Origin: Streptomyces carminius
Lineage (GTDB): Bacteria; Actinomycetota; Actinomycetes; Streptomycetales; Streptomycetaceae
Direction: 5' to 3'
Length of the DNA stretch: 64,000 nucleotides
NCBI RefSeq assembly: GCF_002794255.1
Contig: NZ_PGGW01000019.1
Span: 126,501-190,500 of the forward strand
The notes under the pieces are model-generated. The model made no database searches. It saw only the letters and a list, made by a program, of their open reading frames with translations, and was not told the DNA's origin. Position 1 is the first letter of the stretch. Each line of letters opens with the position of its first letter. Shown in pieces: positions 12,451-20,807 of this stretch. The position numbers and the translations under genes are program-made.

Positions 12451-12876
12451 ATGAACACTCGGCGCCCCGCCCGCCGCACCGTGCTGTGCGGCGCGGCACT
12501 GACCGGAGCCGCCGGCCTCGGTATGACCGGTCTGACCGCCTGTTCGGGTGATCAGAAGCCGCCCGCGACCCCGACCGCCCCCGTGGACCTGGGGGCGGCC
12601 GACGCCGTACCGGTCGGCGGCTCCCGGCTCTACCGCGAGAAGCGGCTGGTCGTCTCGCAGCCCGCCGAGGGCGAGTTCAGGGCGTTCGGCGCGGTGTGCA
12701 CCCACGCGGGCTGTGTGCTGACCTCCGCGGAGGGACTGTCGGCCGACTGCGCCTGCCACGGCAGCCGCTTCGACACCACCACCGGCGAGGTGCTGGCGGG
12801 CCCGGCCGGCTCTCCGCTGCCGGAGGTGCCGGTCCGGACCGACGGCGGCCGGCTCGTCGCGGGCCCCGCGGCCTGA
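12451..12876 (+). CDS. Rieske [2Fe-2S] lipoprotein
   Basis: The 141-residue protein has an RR-containing N-terminus (RRTVLCG) and a lipobox ending at Cys31 (GLTAC), so Tat export with lipid anchoring is likely. The Rieske cluster motifs are CTHAGC (Cys83, His85) and CACHGS (Cys100, His103); Cys88 and Cys102 are placed to form the stabilising disulfide of bc1-type Rieske proteins. It should be a small extracytoplasmic electron-transfer protein of unknown partner. The ATG at 12451 follows a GGGAACGAG Shine-Dalgarno-like stretch. It lies 74 bp behind uvrA and may be co-transcribed with it. Confidence 0.92.
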   Translation: MNTRRPARRTVLCGAALTGAAGLGMTGLTACSGDQKPPATPTAPVDLGAADAVPVGGSRLYREKRLVVSQPAEGEFRAFGAVCTHAGCVLTSAEGLSADCACHGSRFDTTTGEVLAGPAGSPLPEVPVRTDGGRLVAGPAA

Positions 12877-12897
12877 GGCCCGACGGGCTGAGGCCGC

Positions 12898-12929
12898 ACC
12901 GGCCGGTCACCGGCTGAGTGCCGGCCGGT
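12898..12929 (+). terminator. hairpin after Rieske gene
   Basis: A 9-bp perfect stem (12898-12906 with 12921-12929) encloses a 14-base loop, 21 bp after the Rieske stop codon. There is no U-tract, which is usual for Streptomyces. Confidence 0.5.
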
Positions 12930-13080
12930 CCCACGGCCGGACGGGGCAACCGCGCGGTCTCCTCCGGGTTGTTCTCCCCCCTCCCGGGCACGCCCTCCGG
13001 CGCGGTCCGGACCGCCTTGGAAGCCTGGGGCGCCGAGTGCGCGGCAGAGCGCATTCCCGACGGCGTCTGTGGGTGGTCCC

Positions 13081-16000
13081 GTGTCACAAGCGGCCCAGGA
13101 TGAAGGGGAAGGCAGACGGGCCGGAAGGTTCCGCGCGAGAACCGCGGTGCTCCTCGCGGTCCTGGCGGTCCTCGCCGTACTCGGACCGGTACCGGTACCG
13201 GTACAGCAGGCCTTCGCGGTTCCGGGCAGCCGGGCGCCCACCCTCCCGGCGGCCGACCCGGCCGGCCCTCACACCGGCGGCCCGGACACCGCGGACGACG
13301 GCATTGAGCTGTCCCGCACCACCCGGCCCGTCGCGCCCGGCACCACCCTGACCTCGTTCGAGCGGCTGGAACCGGGCGGGTGGCTGCGCGCCGACGCACT
13401 CAGCGTCGACCTCGGTGGCGGCGCCGCGGTGGAACGTCTCTCCTCCGGCCGGGTCTCCGGCCGGGTGGCCGGCCACGCGACCGTCTCGGAGCTGGCCGCC
13501 GCGCACGACCCCGGCCCCGGCAGGCGTACCGTCGCCGCCTTCAACGCCGACTTCTTCGATCTGGGCACCGGCGCACCGCTGGGTCCCGGCGTCGACGGTG
13601 GCGAGCTCGTCCACTCCCCGGCGTCCGGCACCGGGGAGGCGGTCGGCTTCGGCCCGGACGGCGCGGGCCGCGTCCTCGGTCTGCACTTCGAGGGCACTCT
13701 CACCCTGCCCGGCGGGCCCGAGCCGCTGGCCGCCCTCAACGCCGCCGCCGTCCCCACCGGCGGGATCGGCGTCTACGACGCGCGCTGGGGCACGGCCGAC
13801 CGGGCCCTGGCCGTGGCGGACGCCGACGGCACCACCGAGGTCACCGTCACCGACGGCCGGGTCACCGCCGTGTCCGCCGCGCCCGGCCGGGGCGCGGTCC
13901 CGGCGGGCACCACCGTGCTGCTCGGCCGGGAGACGGGCGCGAAGGCGCTGGCCGCCCTCTCTCCGGGGGACCCGGTGAGCTGGGAGTACGGGCTGCGCAC
14001 CGACGACGGTTCGGCGGTGCCGCGCACCGCGGTGGGCGGCCGGGGGGTGCTGGTGAAGGACGGCGAGCCGCAGAACTGGGAGGGCAGACCCAACAACGCC
14101 GCCGCGCCCCGCACCGCCGTCGGCTTCTCCCGGGACGGCTCCACCATGCACGTGCTGACCGTGGACGGCCGCCAGGCCGCCTCCGGGGGCGCCACCCTCA
14201 CCGAACTGGCCGTGCTGATGGCCGGGCTCGGCGCGTACAACGCGCTCAACCTCGACGGCGGCGGCTCCTCGACGCTGCTCGCCCGCGCTCCCGGCTCGGA
14301 CACCCCGCGGCTGGAGAACAGCCCCTCCGACGGGCGGCAGCGCGGTGTGGCCAACGCGCTGGCCGTCACCGTTCCCGGCGGCAGCGGGCAGCCGACGGGC
14401 TTCCGGGTGGAGACGGCCGCGGATCCGGCCGCCGCTCCCTCGGCGGACAACGTGCCCGGCGGGCACCCGGACCGGGTCCTGTCCGGTCTGACCCGCCGGC
14501 TGACCGCCACCGGACACGACGAGACCCACGGCCCGGCGGACGGCACCGCCCGGTGGCGGAGCACCGACCCGCACGTCGGCGAGGTGGACGGCGACGGCGT
14601 CTTCCGCGCCCGCGCGCCCGGCCGCACCGAGGCCGTCGCGCGCAACGGGGCGGCCCGCGGCTCGATCGGGCTGACCGTGCTGGGCGAACCGGCGAGGATC
14701 GCCCCGACCCGGGAGCGGGTGGGGATCGCCGCGCCGGGTGGCGAGGGCTCCTTCGGCCTCGTGGGTTTCGACGCCGAGGGCCACAGCGCCCCGGTCGAAC
14801 CGTCCGACGCCCGGCTGGCGTACGACGAGTCCCTGTTCCGCGTCACCCCCGACCCGGCGCGCGGCACCTTCACCGTCACCGCCCTCCCCGCCGCCGGCTC
14901 CGTCGCCGGGCTGGTCAGGGCGAGTGTGGCGGGCCGGACGGCGGTACTGGCCGTCACCGTCGGCCTGCGCCGGGAGACGGTCGCGGACTTCGCCGATGCC
15001 GGGCAGTGGTCCTTCAGCGCCGCCCGGGCCTCCGGCTCACTGGCCCCCGACCCGGGGCGGGACGGCACCGGGCTGCGGCTGGCGTACGACTTCACCGGTT
15101 CCACCGCCACCCGCGCCGCCTACGCCGCTCCCCCCGCGCCCGTCCCCGTGCCGGGCCAGCCGCAGAGCTTCACGCTCTGGCTGCGGGGCGACGGGGGCGG
15201 CGCCTGGCCCTCGCTCCGGCTCGCGGACGCCGCCGGCACTCCCCAGGTGCTGCGCGGCCCGTACCTCACCTGGACCGGCTGGCGGCGCGTCACCTTCGAG
15301 GTGCCCGAGGGCACCGCGTATCCGCTCACCGTGGAACGGTTCTACCTGGCCGAGACCCGGCCCGGGGCGCGGTACCGCGGCGAGGTGGTGCTGGACGGGC
15401 TGACCGCCCATGTCCCGCCGGACGCCGAGCTGCCCGCCACCGCTCCCCACCGGGACCCGCTGGTCTCGACGGCCGCCGAGACCGCCGGACGCGACTGGCG
15501 GTTCGCGGTGGTCTCCGACGCCCAGTTCGTCGCCCGCGACCCGGAGGGGGAACTGGTGCGCCGGGCCCGCCGCACCCTGCGGGAGGTCAGGGCGGCCCGG
15601 CCCGACTTCGTGGTGGTGAACGGCGACTGGGTGGACGAGGGCTCCCCGGCGGATCTCGCCCTCGCCCGGCGGACGCTCCAGGAGGAGCTCGGCGCCGGGA
15701 CCCCCTGGTACTACGTGCCCGGCAACCACGAGGTGATGGGCGGCTCCGTCGACGGCTTCCGCGCCGAGTTCGGCGACACCCACCGCGTCCTCGACCACCG
15801 GGGCACCCGCCTGGTCACCCTGGACACCTCCTCCCTGACCCTGCGCGGCGGCGGCTGGGAGCAGTTGCGGCGGCTGCGGGAGGCGCTGGACGACGCGGCC
15901 CGCGACGCGGCGACCGGCTCGGTCGTCGTCCTGGCACATGTGCCGCCGCGCGATCCGACCCCGCAGCGGGCGAGCCGGCTCACCGACCGGCTGGAGGCGG

Positions 16001-16560
16001 ACCTGCTGGAGGACTGGCTGGCCGACTTCCGCCGCCGCACCGGCAAGGGCGCCGCGTTCATCGGGGCGCACGCCGGGGTCTTCCACGCCTCACGGGTGGA
16101 CGGTGTGCCGTACCTGGTCAACGGCAACGCGGGCAAGGCACCGGCCGCGCCACCGGGCGAGGGCGGCTTCACCGGCTGGTCGCTGGTGGGGGTGGACCGG
16201 GACATCCGGGGTGCGGAGGCGGACTGGATCTCGGTCCAGACCCACCCCCATGTGGACGGCCTCTCGCTGGACGCCCCCGAGACGGTGCCGACGGGCGGCG
16301 CACCCGGGCGGGTCTCGGCCTCGGTGGCCCAGGAGGACCGGACGGTGCCGGTGGACTGGCCGGTCAGCGCCGACTGGTCCGGCTCGCCCGGGCTGTGCGT
16401 CGCGCCCGTCCCAGCGGCGGAGCGCGAGGACTGCACCGCGCTGCTGGATCCGGCGGCGGGCACCCTGACGGGGCGGCGGGAGGGCACGGTGACCCTGGCG
16501 GTGGCCGTGAGCGGCGAGCGGCGGGAGAAGCGGATCACGGTGGTGCCCGGCGGACGGTGA
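13081..16560 (+). CDS. exported phosphodiester glycosidase / metallophosphoesterase fusion
   Basis: The 1159-residue protein (GTG 13081; GTG 13069 also in frame) starts with a hydrophobic export segment near residues 20-40. A phosphodiester glycosidase (NAGPA-type) domain spans about 75-420, with FNADFFD and NLDGGGSST. A Big2-like bacterial Ig region and a beta-sandwich follow. A calcineurin-type phosphoesterase domain begins near residue 800 (VVSDAQF, NGDWVDEG, PGNHEV, AHVPPRD). The first metal motif reads D-A-Q where D-x-H is usual, so activity may be altered. Combining glycosidic-phosphodiester cleavage with phosphatase activity suggests secreted polymer or teichoic-acid phosphate scavenging (inference). 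It is a single-gene unit ending in a strong hairpin. Confidence 0.85.
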   Translation: MSQAAQDEGEGRRAGRFRARTAVLLAVLAVLAVLGPVPVPVQQAFAVPGSRAPTLPAADPAGPHTGGPDTADDGIELSRTTRPVAPGTTLTSFERLEPGGWLRADALSVDLGGGAAVERLSSGRVSGRVAGHATVSELAAAHDPGPGRRTVAAFNADFFDLGTGAPLGPGVDGGELVHSPASGTGEAVGFGPDGAGRVLGLHFEGTLTLPGGPEPLAALNAAAVPTGGIGVYDARWGTADRALAVADADGTTEVTVTDGRVTAVSAAPGRGAVPAGTTVLLGRETGAKALAALSPGDPVSWEYGLRTDDGSAVPRTAVGGRGVLVKDGEPQNWEGRPNNAAAPRTAVGFSRDGSTMHVLTVDGRQAASGGATLTELAVLMAGLGAYNALNLDGGGSSTLLARAPGSDTPRLENSPSDGRQRGVANALAVTVPGGSGQPTGFRVETAADPAAAPSADNVPGGHPDRVLSGLTRRLTATGHDETHGPADGTARWRSTDPHVGEVDGDGVFRARAPGRTEAVARNGAARGSIGLTVLGEPARIAPTRERVGIAAPGGEGSFGLVGFDAEGHSAPVEPSDARLAYDESLFRVTPDPARGTFTVTALPAAGSVAGLVRASVAGRTAVLAVTVGLRRETVADFADAGQWSFSAARASGSLAPDPGRDGTGLRLAYDFTGSTATRAAYAAPPAPVPVPGQPQSFTLWLRGDGGGAWPSLRLADAAGTPQVLRGPYLTWTGWRRVTFEVPEGTAYPLTVERFYLAETRPGARYRGEVVLDGLTAHVPPDAELPATAPHRDPLVSTAAETAGRDWRFAVVSDAQFVARDPEGELVRRARRTLREVRAARPDFVVVNGDWVDEGSPADLALARRTLQEELGAGTPWYYVPGNHEVMGGSVDGFRAEFGDTHRVLDHRGTRLVTLDTSSLTLRGGGWEQLRRLREALDDAARDAATGSVVVLAHVPPRDPTPQRASRLTDRLEADLLEDWLADFRRRTGKGAAFIGAHAGVFHASRVDGVPYLVNGNAGKAPAAPPGEGGFTGWSLVGVDRDIRGAEADWISVQTHPHVDGLSLDAPETVPTGGAPGRVSASVAQEDRTVPVDWPVSADWSGSPGLCVAPVPAAEREDCTALLDPAAGTLTGRREGTVTLAVAVSGERREKRITVVPGGR

Positions 16561-16621
16561 CACGGCGGCGCACGGCAGGCCCGGTGGAGCCGGTACGGCA
16601 GAGACGGCGGGGAGACGGCGA

Positions 16622-16654
16622 GGAGGCGGCGGGGCCGGGTGCCCCGCCGCCTCC
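16622..16654. terminator. bidirectional terminator between converging genes
   Basis: A perfect 14-bp stem (16622-16635 with 16641-16654) with a 5-base loop lies between the phosphoesterase fusion and terC, which converge here. Confidence 0.85.
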
Positions 16655-16672
16655 CGTGCGGTGTCCGTGCGG

Positions 16673-17674
16673 TCAGTCGCGGGGGGCGGTGGAGGACTCC
16701 CCGCCGGACTGCTGCTTCTCCCACTCCAGCTTGCGGGAGGCCCGAAGGCTCGTGATCGTCGTGATGACCAGAACACCGCAGATCACGCCCAGCGAGACCG
16801 GGATGGAGATCTCCGGAACGTGGACGCCCTGCTCGTGGAGGGCGTGCAGCACGAGCTTGACACCGATGAAGCCCAGGATGATCGACAGCCCGTAGGAGAG
16901 GTGGACCAGCTTCTTCAGCAGCCCGCCGATGAGGAAGTAGAGCTGGCGCAGTCCCATCAGGGCGAAGGCGTTGGCGGTGAAGACGATGTACGGGTCCTGA
17001 GTCAGACCGAAGATCGCGGGGATGGAGTCCAGGGCGAACAGCAGGTCGGTGCTGCCGATGGCCAGCATGACGATCAGCATCGGCGTGATCAGCCGTTTGC
17101 CGTTCTCGACGACGAACAGCTTGGTGCCGTGGTACTGCGAGGTGGAGGGAAAGCGCCGCTCGACCGCCTTCAGCAGGGGGTTCTCCTCGTACGCCTCCTC
17201 CTCGTGCCCGGCGGCCTCGGCGCGGGCCTCACGGACCAGCTTCCAGGCGGTCCAGATCAGGAAGCCGCCGAAGATGAAGAACACCCAGGAGAAGGCGGAG
17301 ATCAGCGCGGCGCCGACCGCGATGAAGATCGCGCGCATCACCAGGGCGAGGATCACGCCGATCATCAGCACCCGCTGCTGGTAGATCGTGGGCACCGCGA
17401 ACTTCGCCATGATGAGCACGAAGACGAAGAGGTTGTCGACGCTGAGGGACTTCTCGGTGATGTAGCCGGCGGCGAACTCACCGGCCGGTTCACCGCCCCC
17501 GGCGGCGTAGAGCCCGACGCAGAACAGGATGGCCAGCACAATCCAGACGATCGTCCAGGTACCGGCCTCCTTGAGGGAGACCTCGTGCGGTTTGCGCCCG
17601 ATGAAGAAGTCGACGGCGATCAGGGCGCTCAGACCGATGATGGTCAGCACCCAGGTGGTCGTGGAGACATCCAT
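16673..17674 (-). CDS. TerC family integral membrane protein
   Basis: The 333-residue protein has about nine hydrophobic helices and the TerC signatures SVDNLFVFVLIM and GSTDLLFALDSIPA, with conserved acidic residues inside membrane helices. TerC/Alx proteins are implicated in manganese efflux or in metallating exported proteins, and in tellurite resistance. I chose ATG 17674 (MDVSTTTW) because GGAGG lies 11 bases upstream; an ATG at 17719 also reads through but would start inside the leader. The leader contains a probable manganese riboswitch, so Mn(II)-dependent expression is expected. Confidence 0.93.
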   Translation of the reverse strand: MDVSTTTWVLTIIGLSALIAVDFFIGRKPHEVSLKEAGTWTIVWIVLAILFCVGLYAAGGGEPAGEFAAGYITEKSLSVDNLFVFVLIMAKFAVPTIYQQRVLMIGVILALVMRAIFIAVGAALISAFSWVFFIFGGFLIWTAWKLVREARAEAAGHEEEAYEENPLLKAVERRFPSTSQYHGTKLFVVENGKRLITPMLIVMLAIGSTDLLFALDSIPAIFGLTQDPYIVFTANAFALMGLRQLYFLIGGLLKKLVHLSYGLSIILGFIGVKLVLHALHEQGVHVPEISIPVSLGVICGVLVITTITSLRASRKLEWEKQQSGGESSTAPRD

Positions 17675-17691
17675 GCGGCAATAATCCTCCG

Positions 17692-17814
17692 GCTTCGGCT
17701 GGCCGGAGGTCTCTTCCACCCGGGCCTGTCGGCCTGCGGGCCGGCGCCCCGGGACCGGTTACACCCGGTCCGTACTGACGGAACGCCGCATTGGTGGGAG
17801 TACTCCCCTCCGCT
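17692..17814 (-). ncRNA. probable yybP-ykoY manganese riboswitch
   Basis: The minus-strand leader of terC contains the conserved blocks of the yybP-ykoY (mn) riboswitch in the right order: GGGGAGTA (17808-17801), a CGTCA-containing segment (17780-17770), then GGTGGAAGAGACCTCCGGC (17720-17702) just before the ribosome-binding site GGAGG (17690-17686). This class binds Mn(II) and typically controls terC/alx, mntP and P-type ATPase genes, which fits the gene below it. The assignment is by eye; a covariance-model search was not possible. Confidence 0.8.
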
Positions 17815-17820
17815 CACGCA

Positions 17821-17849
17821 AGGGTAGAGGAACACCAAGGGAAGGTAAA
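17821..17849 (-). promoter_or_regulatory. predicted promoter of terC leader
   Basis: On the minus strand, TTTACC (17849-17844) and TACCCT (17826-17821) are separated by 17 bp, a reasonable HrdB-type arrangement. Transcription would begin just before the first conserved block of the riboswitch. Confidence 0.6.
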
Positions 17850-17946
17850 GTCCCGATTCCGGCCCCTCGGCCTCCGCGGGCTTCCCGTGCCGACCACGTC
17901 CGGCCGCCGTTCGACCGTCACCCGGCCACCTGCACGGCACGGCACG

Positions 17947-19905
17947 TCAGCGGCCGTACCGCAGCCGCGCCTCGGCCAGCTTCCCCAGCGCCCGGGACAG
18001 GACCGGGCTGCCCGGCGGGACCAGGAGCGGCTCGTACGTCCAGGTGTGGCCCACCCAGGGATCGGCGAGGTGGTCGTCGGGCACCGGGGTGATCCGCAGC
18101 AGCGAGCGCCACAGCGGATCGAGCACCGGACCGTAGCCCCGGGCGTCCTCCCGGTCGGCGACCATCATCAGATGGACCCCGACCGGAGGGCCCTCGTCCG
18201 CCAGATAGCGGAGCTGGGTGACGGCACGGTCGTCGAAGCCGTGCGGGAAGTCGTGGACGATCAGCAGCTGCCCGGCGGTGTCCACGTCCGGCGGGAGGGA
18301 GTCGGCGGCCCGGGTGCGTATCGCCAGCTGCACCAGATCGACGCGCCGGGTCAGCCGCGCGAGCACCGAGGCGACGCCTCCGGACCCCGTGGCGGGCGGT
18401 TCGCGCAGCGCGCCGGAGCCCACCAGCGGCTCCAGGGTGGCCGCGGCGGCGCCCGCCGGGTCGAGCACCTGGACGGTGAAGTCGCCGACCGGGTGGACGG
18501 CCAGCAGCCGGCCCGCGAGGGCGGTGGCCAGTTCGCCCGCCAGCCGGCGCATCTCATGGGGGTCGACCGTGAGGGACGCGGCCGAGTGGGTGCGCCCGGC
18601 GTCGATCCACAGCCCGCGCTCCAGCGGCAGCCGCACCAGCAGGGGAACGCGCAGGTCACCGTGCTCGGGGAGGCCGAGGTCGCCCAGGCGCAGCGCCATC
18701 GGGGTCTCCATCGGCACCTGGTAGGCGTGCCAGCCGGGGCTGTCCCAGCGGGCGAAGGCGGGCGGCAGGGCGGGCTCGACGACCTCGGACTCGGCCGTGA
18801 GCTGGGCCAGGTCACGGTCCAGGGCGTCCCGGGCCAGGCCGGTGAGCTCGTCGCGCCGGGCCTGCGCCCGCGCGCGGGCCTCGTCGGCGGCCGTGCCCAT
18901 CCGGGAGCGCGGGTCGGACAGCACCTTGTCGATTTCCTGCTCCATGCGGGAGTCGGCGAAGTCGACCGCGCTGCGGTAGGCCGCGGTGGTGCGGGCCAGG
19001 TCCTCGAACATGCCCCAGACCTGGTTGTAGAGGCGCTCCTCCATGCTCCAGCCCGCGGCGTCGCCGGCGACGGGCCGTGCGGGCTGCTCCGGCCGGGGCC
19101 GTGCGGGGACCGCCGGTCCCGTCCCGGTCCCGGCGGAGGGTGGCGCGGCCGCCGTACGGCCGGGGTGGCGGTAGTTCACCGGGCCCGTGCCCGTGCCCGC
19201 GGACCGCGGGGCGGGTGTCCCGCCGGGGCCGGGCCGCGTGGCCGGTGCCGTGCCCGGGCCGCCGACCGGGACGGTGCGGCCCGCCCGGTCCCCGCCGCCG
19301 CGGGACGGCTCCGGACCCGAAGCCGCTGCCGGAGCCGGTGCCACGGAGCGGGCCAGGCCCGAGACGACGGCCTCGTTGACGGCGGCGGCCAGTTCGCGGG
19401 CCCGGGGCAGCCCCTGGTCCGCCAGCATGGCGGCGAGCCCGCCCGCGTATCCCTGGCCGACCGCGCGGACCTTCCAGGCGTCCTGTCTTCGGTAGAGCTC
19501 CACCGCGACGACGGCGGACTCGGCGTCGAGGCCGGTGACGGTGTAACCGGCGAGCCGGGTGCCGTCCAGGGCGGTGACGGCGACGAAGGGCGCGGCCAGC
19601 GAGCCGAAGGACAGCGGTCCGCCGATCCCGGTGGGCAGGGCGAGCAGCACGTTGACCCGGTGTACGGCCTCCGGGAGCGCGCCGAGGTCCACCGCGAGGC
19701 GGTGGTCGGCCGCGGCCTGCCGGGAGACCTCCAGGCCGGGCAGGCGGGGGGAGCCGGGGTGGGCGATCCAGTCCGGCTCGCGCAGCCGTCCGTCCGCGTC
19801 GTTGAGTGTCACCCCGGCCACGACCGGTTTCCCGGCGGACACCCGGATCTCCAGCCGGGTCTCGGACAGTGGGTGGTTCTGCCCGCGGACCAGCTCGGCC
19901 GTCAT
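17947..19905 (-). CDS. TerD-domain protein fused to a large C-terminal domain
   Basis: Residues about 1-180 form a TerD (calcium-binding stress protein) domain with VTLNDADGR and YRRQDAWKVRAVGQGY. A Pro/Gly-rich linker (about 190-290) follows, then a 350-residue C-terminal region starting WSMEERLYNQVWGMFEDL with a helical part and a segment (LLIVHDFPHGF, LADEGPPVGVHLMMVAD) that resembles the later strands of FtsK/SpoIIIE-type ATPases but shows no Walker A. I recall a conserved Streptomyces orthologue next to terD. The function is unknown; a scaffold for a Ter-type membrane stress complex is an inference. It is 191 bp downstream of the small terD gene. Confidence 0.8.
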   Translation of the reverse strand: MTAELVRGQNHPLSETRLEIRVSAGKPVVAGVTLNDADGRLREPDWIAHPGSPRLPGLEVSRQAAADHRLAVDLGALPEAVHRVNVLLALPTGIGGPLSFGSLAAPFVAVTALDGTRLAGYTVTGLDAESAVVAVELYRRQDAWKVRAVGQGYAGGLAAMLADQGLPRARELAAAVNEAVVSGLARSVAPAPAAASGPEPSRGGGDRAGRTVPVGGPGTAPATRPGPGGTPAPRSAGTGTGPVNYRHPGRTAAAPPSAGTGTGPAVPARPRPEQPARPVAGDAAGWSMEERLYNQVWGMFEDLARTTAAYRSAVDFADSRMEQEIDKVLSDPRSRMGTAADEARARAQARRDELTGLARDALDRDLAQLTAESEVVEPALPPAFARWDSPGWHAYQVPMETPMALRLGDLGLPEHGDLRVPLLVRLPLERGLWIDAGRTHSAASLTVDPHEMRRLAGELATALAGRLLAVHPVGDFTVQVLDPAGAAAATLEPLVGSGALREPPATGSGGVASVLARLTRRVDLVQLAIRTRAADSLPPDVDTAGQLLIVHDFPHGFDDRAVTQLRYLADEGPPVGVHLMMVADREDARGYGPVLDPLWRSLLRITPVPDDHLADPWVGHTWTYEPLLVPPGSPVLSRALGKLAEARLRYGR

Positions 19906-20096
19906 CGCCGTCTCCCCCTCCTGGTTGTTCCGCTGTCGCTCCGTGGCGCGCCGCCTCGCCCCGCCCTGCCCGCATCGCCGCGGCTGCTCGGGGCTCCCCC
20001 CGGCCCCGCCCCGCGCGGCGCGGCGACGGGCCCGGCGGACGGCGCCGCCGGGCCCGGTGCGGTACGCGGCCCGCCCCGGGCCGCCGACCGTACCGC

Positions 20097-20675
20097 CTAC
20101 AGGTGCGGCAGCATCGACGGCATCAGGTCCTGGAAGGTGCGGCCGTTGGCCTCGGCGCCGATGGCGGTCATCTGCCAGCCGGCGCCCTGGCGGTGCACCT
20201 TGGCCATGATCTGCGCGGTGTACTGGCCCCCGCCGGTCAGGGTGTAGCGCGCCAGCTCCTGGCCGTTGGTCTCGTCCACCAGCCGGCAGAAGGCGTTCTG
20301 CACCTCGGCGAAGGTCTGCCCGGTGAAGGAGTTCACGGTGAAGACGATCTGGTCGATGTGGACCGGCACCCGCTGGAGATCCACCAGGATCGCCTCGTCG
20401 TCGCCGCCCTGCCCGACACCGCCGACCAGGTTGTCGCCGGTGTGCCGCACCGAGCCGTCATCGCTCACCAGGTGCCGGAAGAACACCACGTCCTTCGGCT
20501 CCTGGCCGGCGAAGAGCACGGCCGAGGCGTCGAGGTCGATCTCCTGGGTGCGCCTGCCGAACAGCCCCCGGCGGGGAGCCGCCTGCCAACCGAGTCCCAT
20601 CCGCACCGCGGTCAGGGTGCCCCCGTCGGACTTCTGCAGGCTGATCGCCTGTCCCTTGGACAAGTTGACCGTCAC
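20097..20675 (-). CDS. TerD family stress-response protein
   Basis: The 192-residue protein is a standalone TerD domain: MTVNLSKGQAISLQK at the start, and the calcium-site segment (LVGGVGQGGDDEAILVDL) near the middle. TerD-family proteins bind Ca(II) and are involved in tellurite and oxidative stress tolerance and, in Streptomyces, in differentiation. The GTG start at 20675 has GGGGAA about six bases upstream. It lies 132 bp downstream of the uvrB-side region on the same strand and precedes the TerD fusion gene. Confidence 0.93.
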   Translation of the reverse strand: MTVNLSKGQAISLQKSDGGTLTAVRMGLGWQAAPRRGLFGRRTQEIDLDASAVLFAGQEPKDVVFFRHLVSDDGSVRHTGDNLVGGVGQGGDDEAILVDLQRVPVHIDQIVFTVNSFTGQTFAEVQNAFCRLVDETNGQELARYTLTGGGQYTAQIMAKVHRQGAGWQMTAIGAEANGRTFQDLMPSMLPHL

Positions 20676-20807
20676 GTGCGTTCCCCTTTTGCGTTGCAGC
20701 CAGTGTGACCAACCGCCGTCACCGACGGCTGCCACGAACCCTATGCACTGCGGCTGACGGGCCGGGCAGGGTGTTCCGGGTTTGTGTCGCTCTTGCAACA
20801 CTTCCCG

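Noticed and set aside
12918-13103. 61-codon ORF between the Rieske and phosphoesterase genes
   Set aside because: No ribosome-binding site, overlaps the next gene start, and starts inside a terminator-like region.
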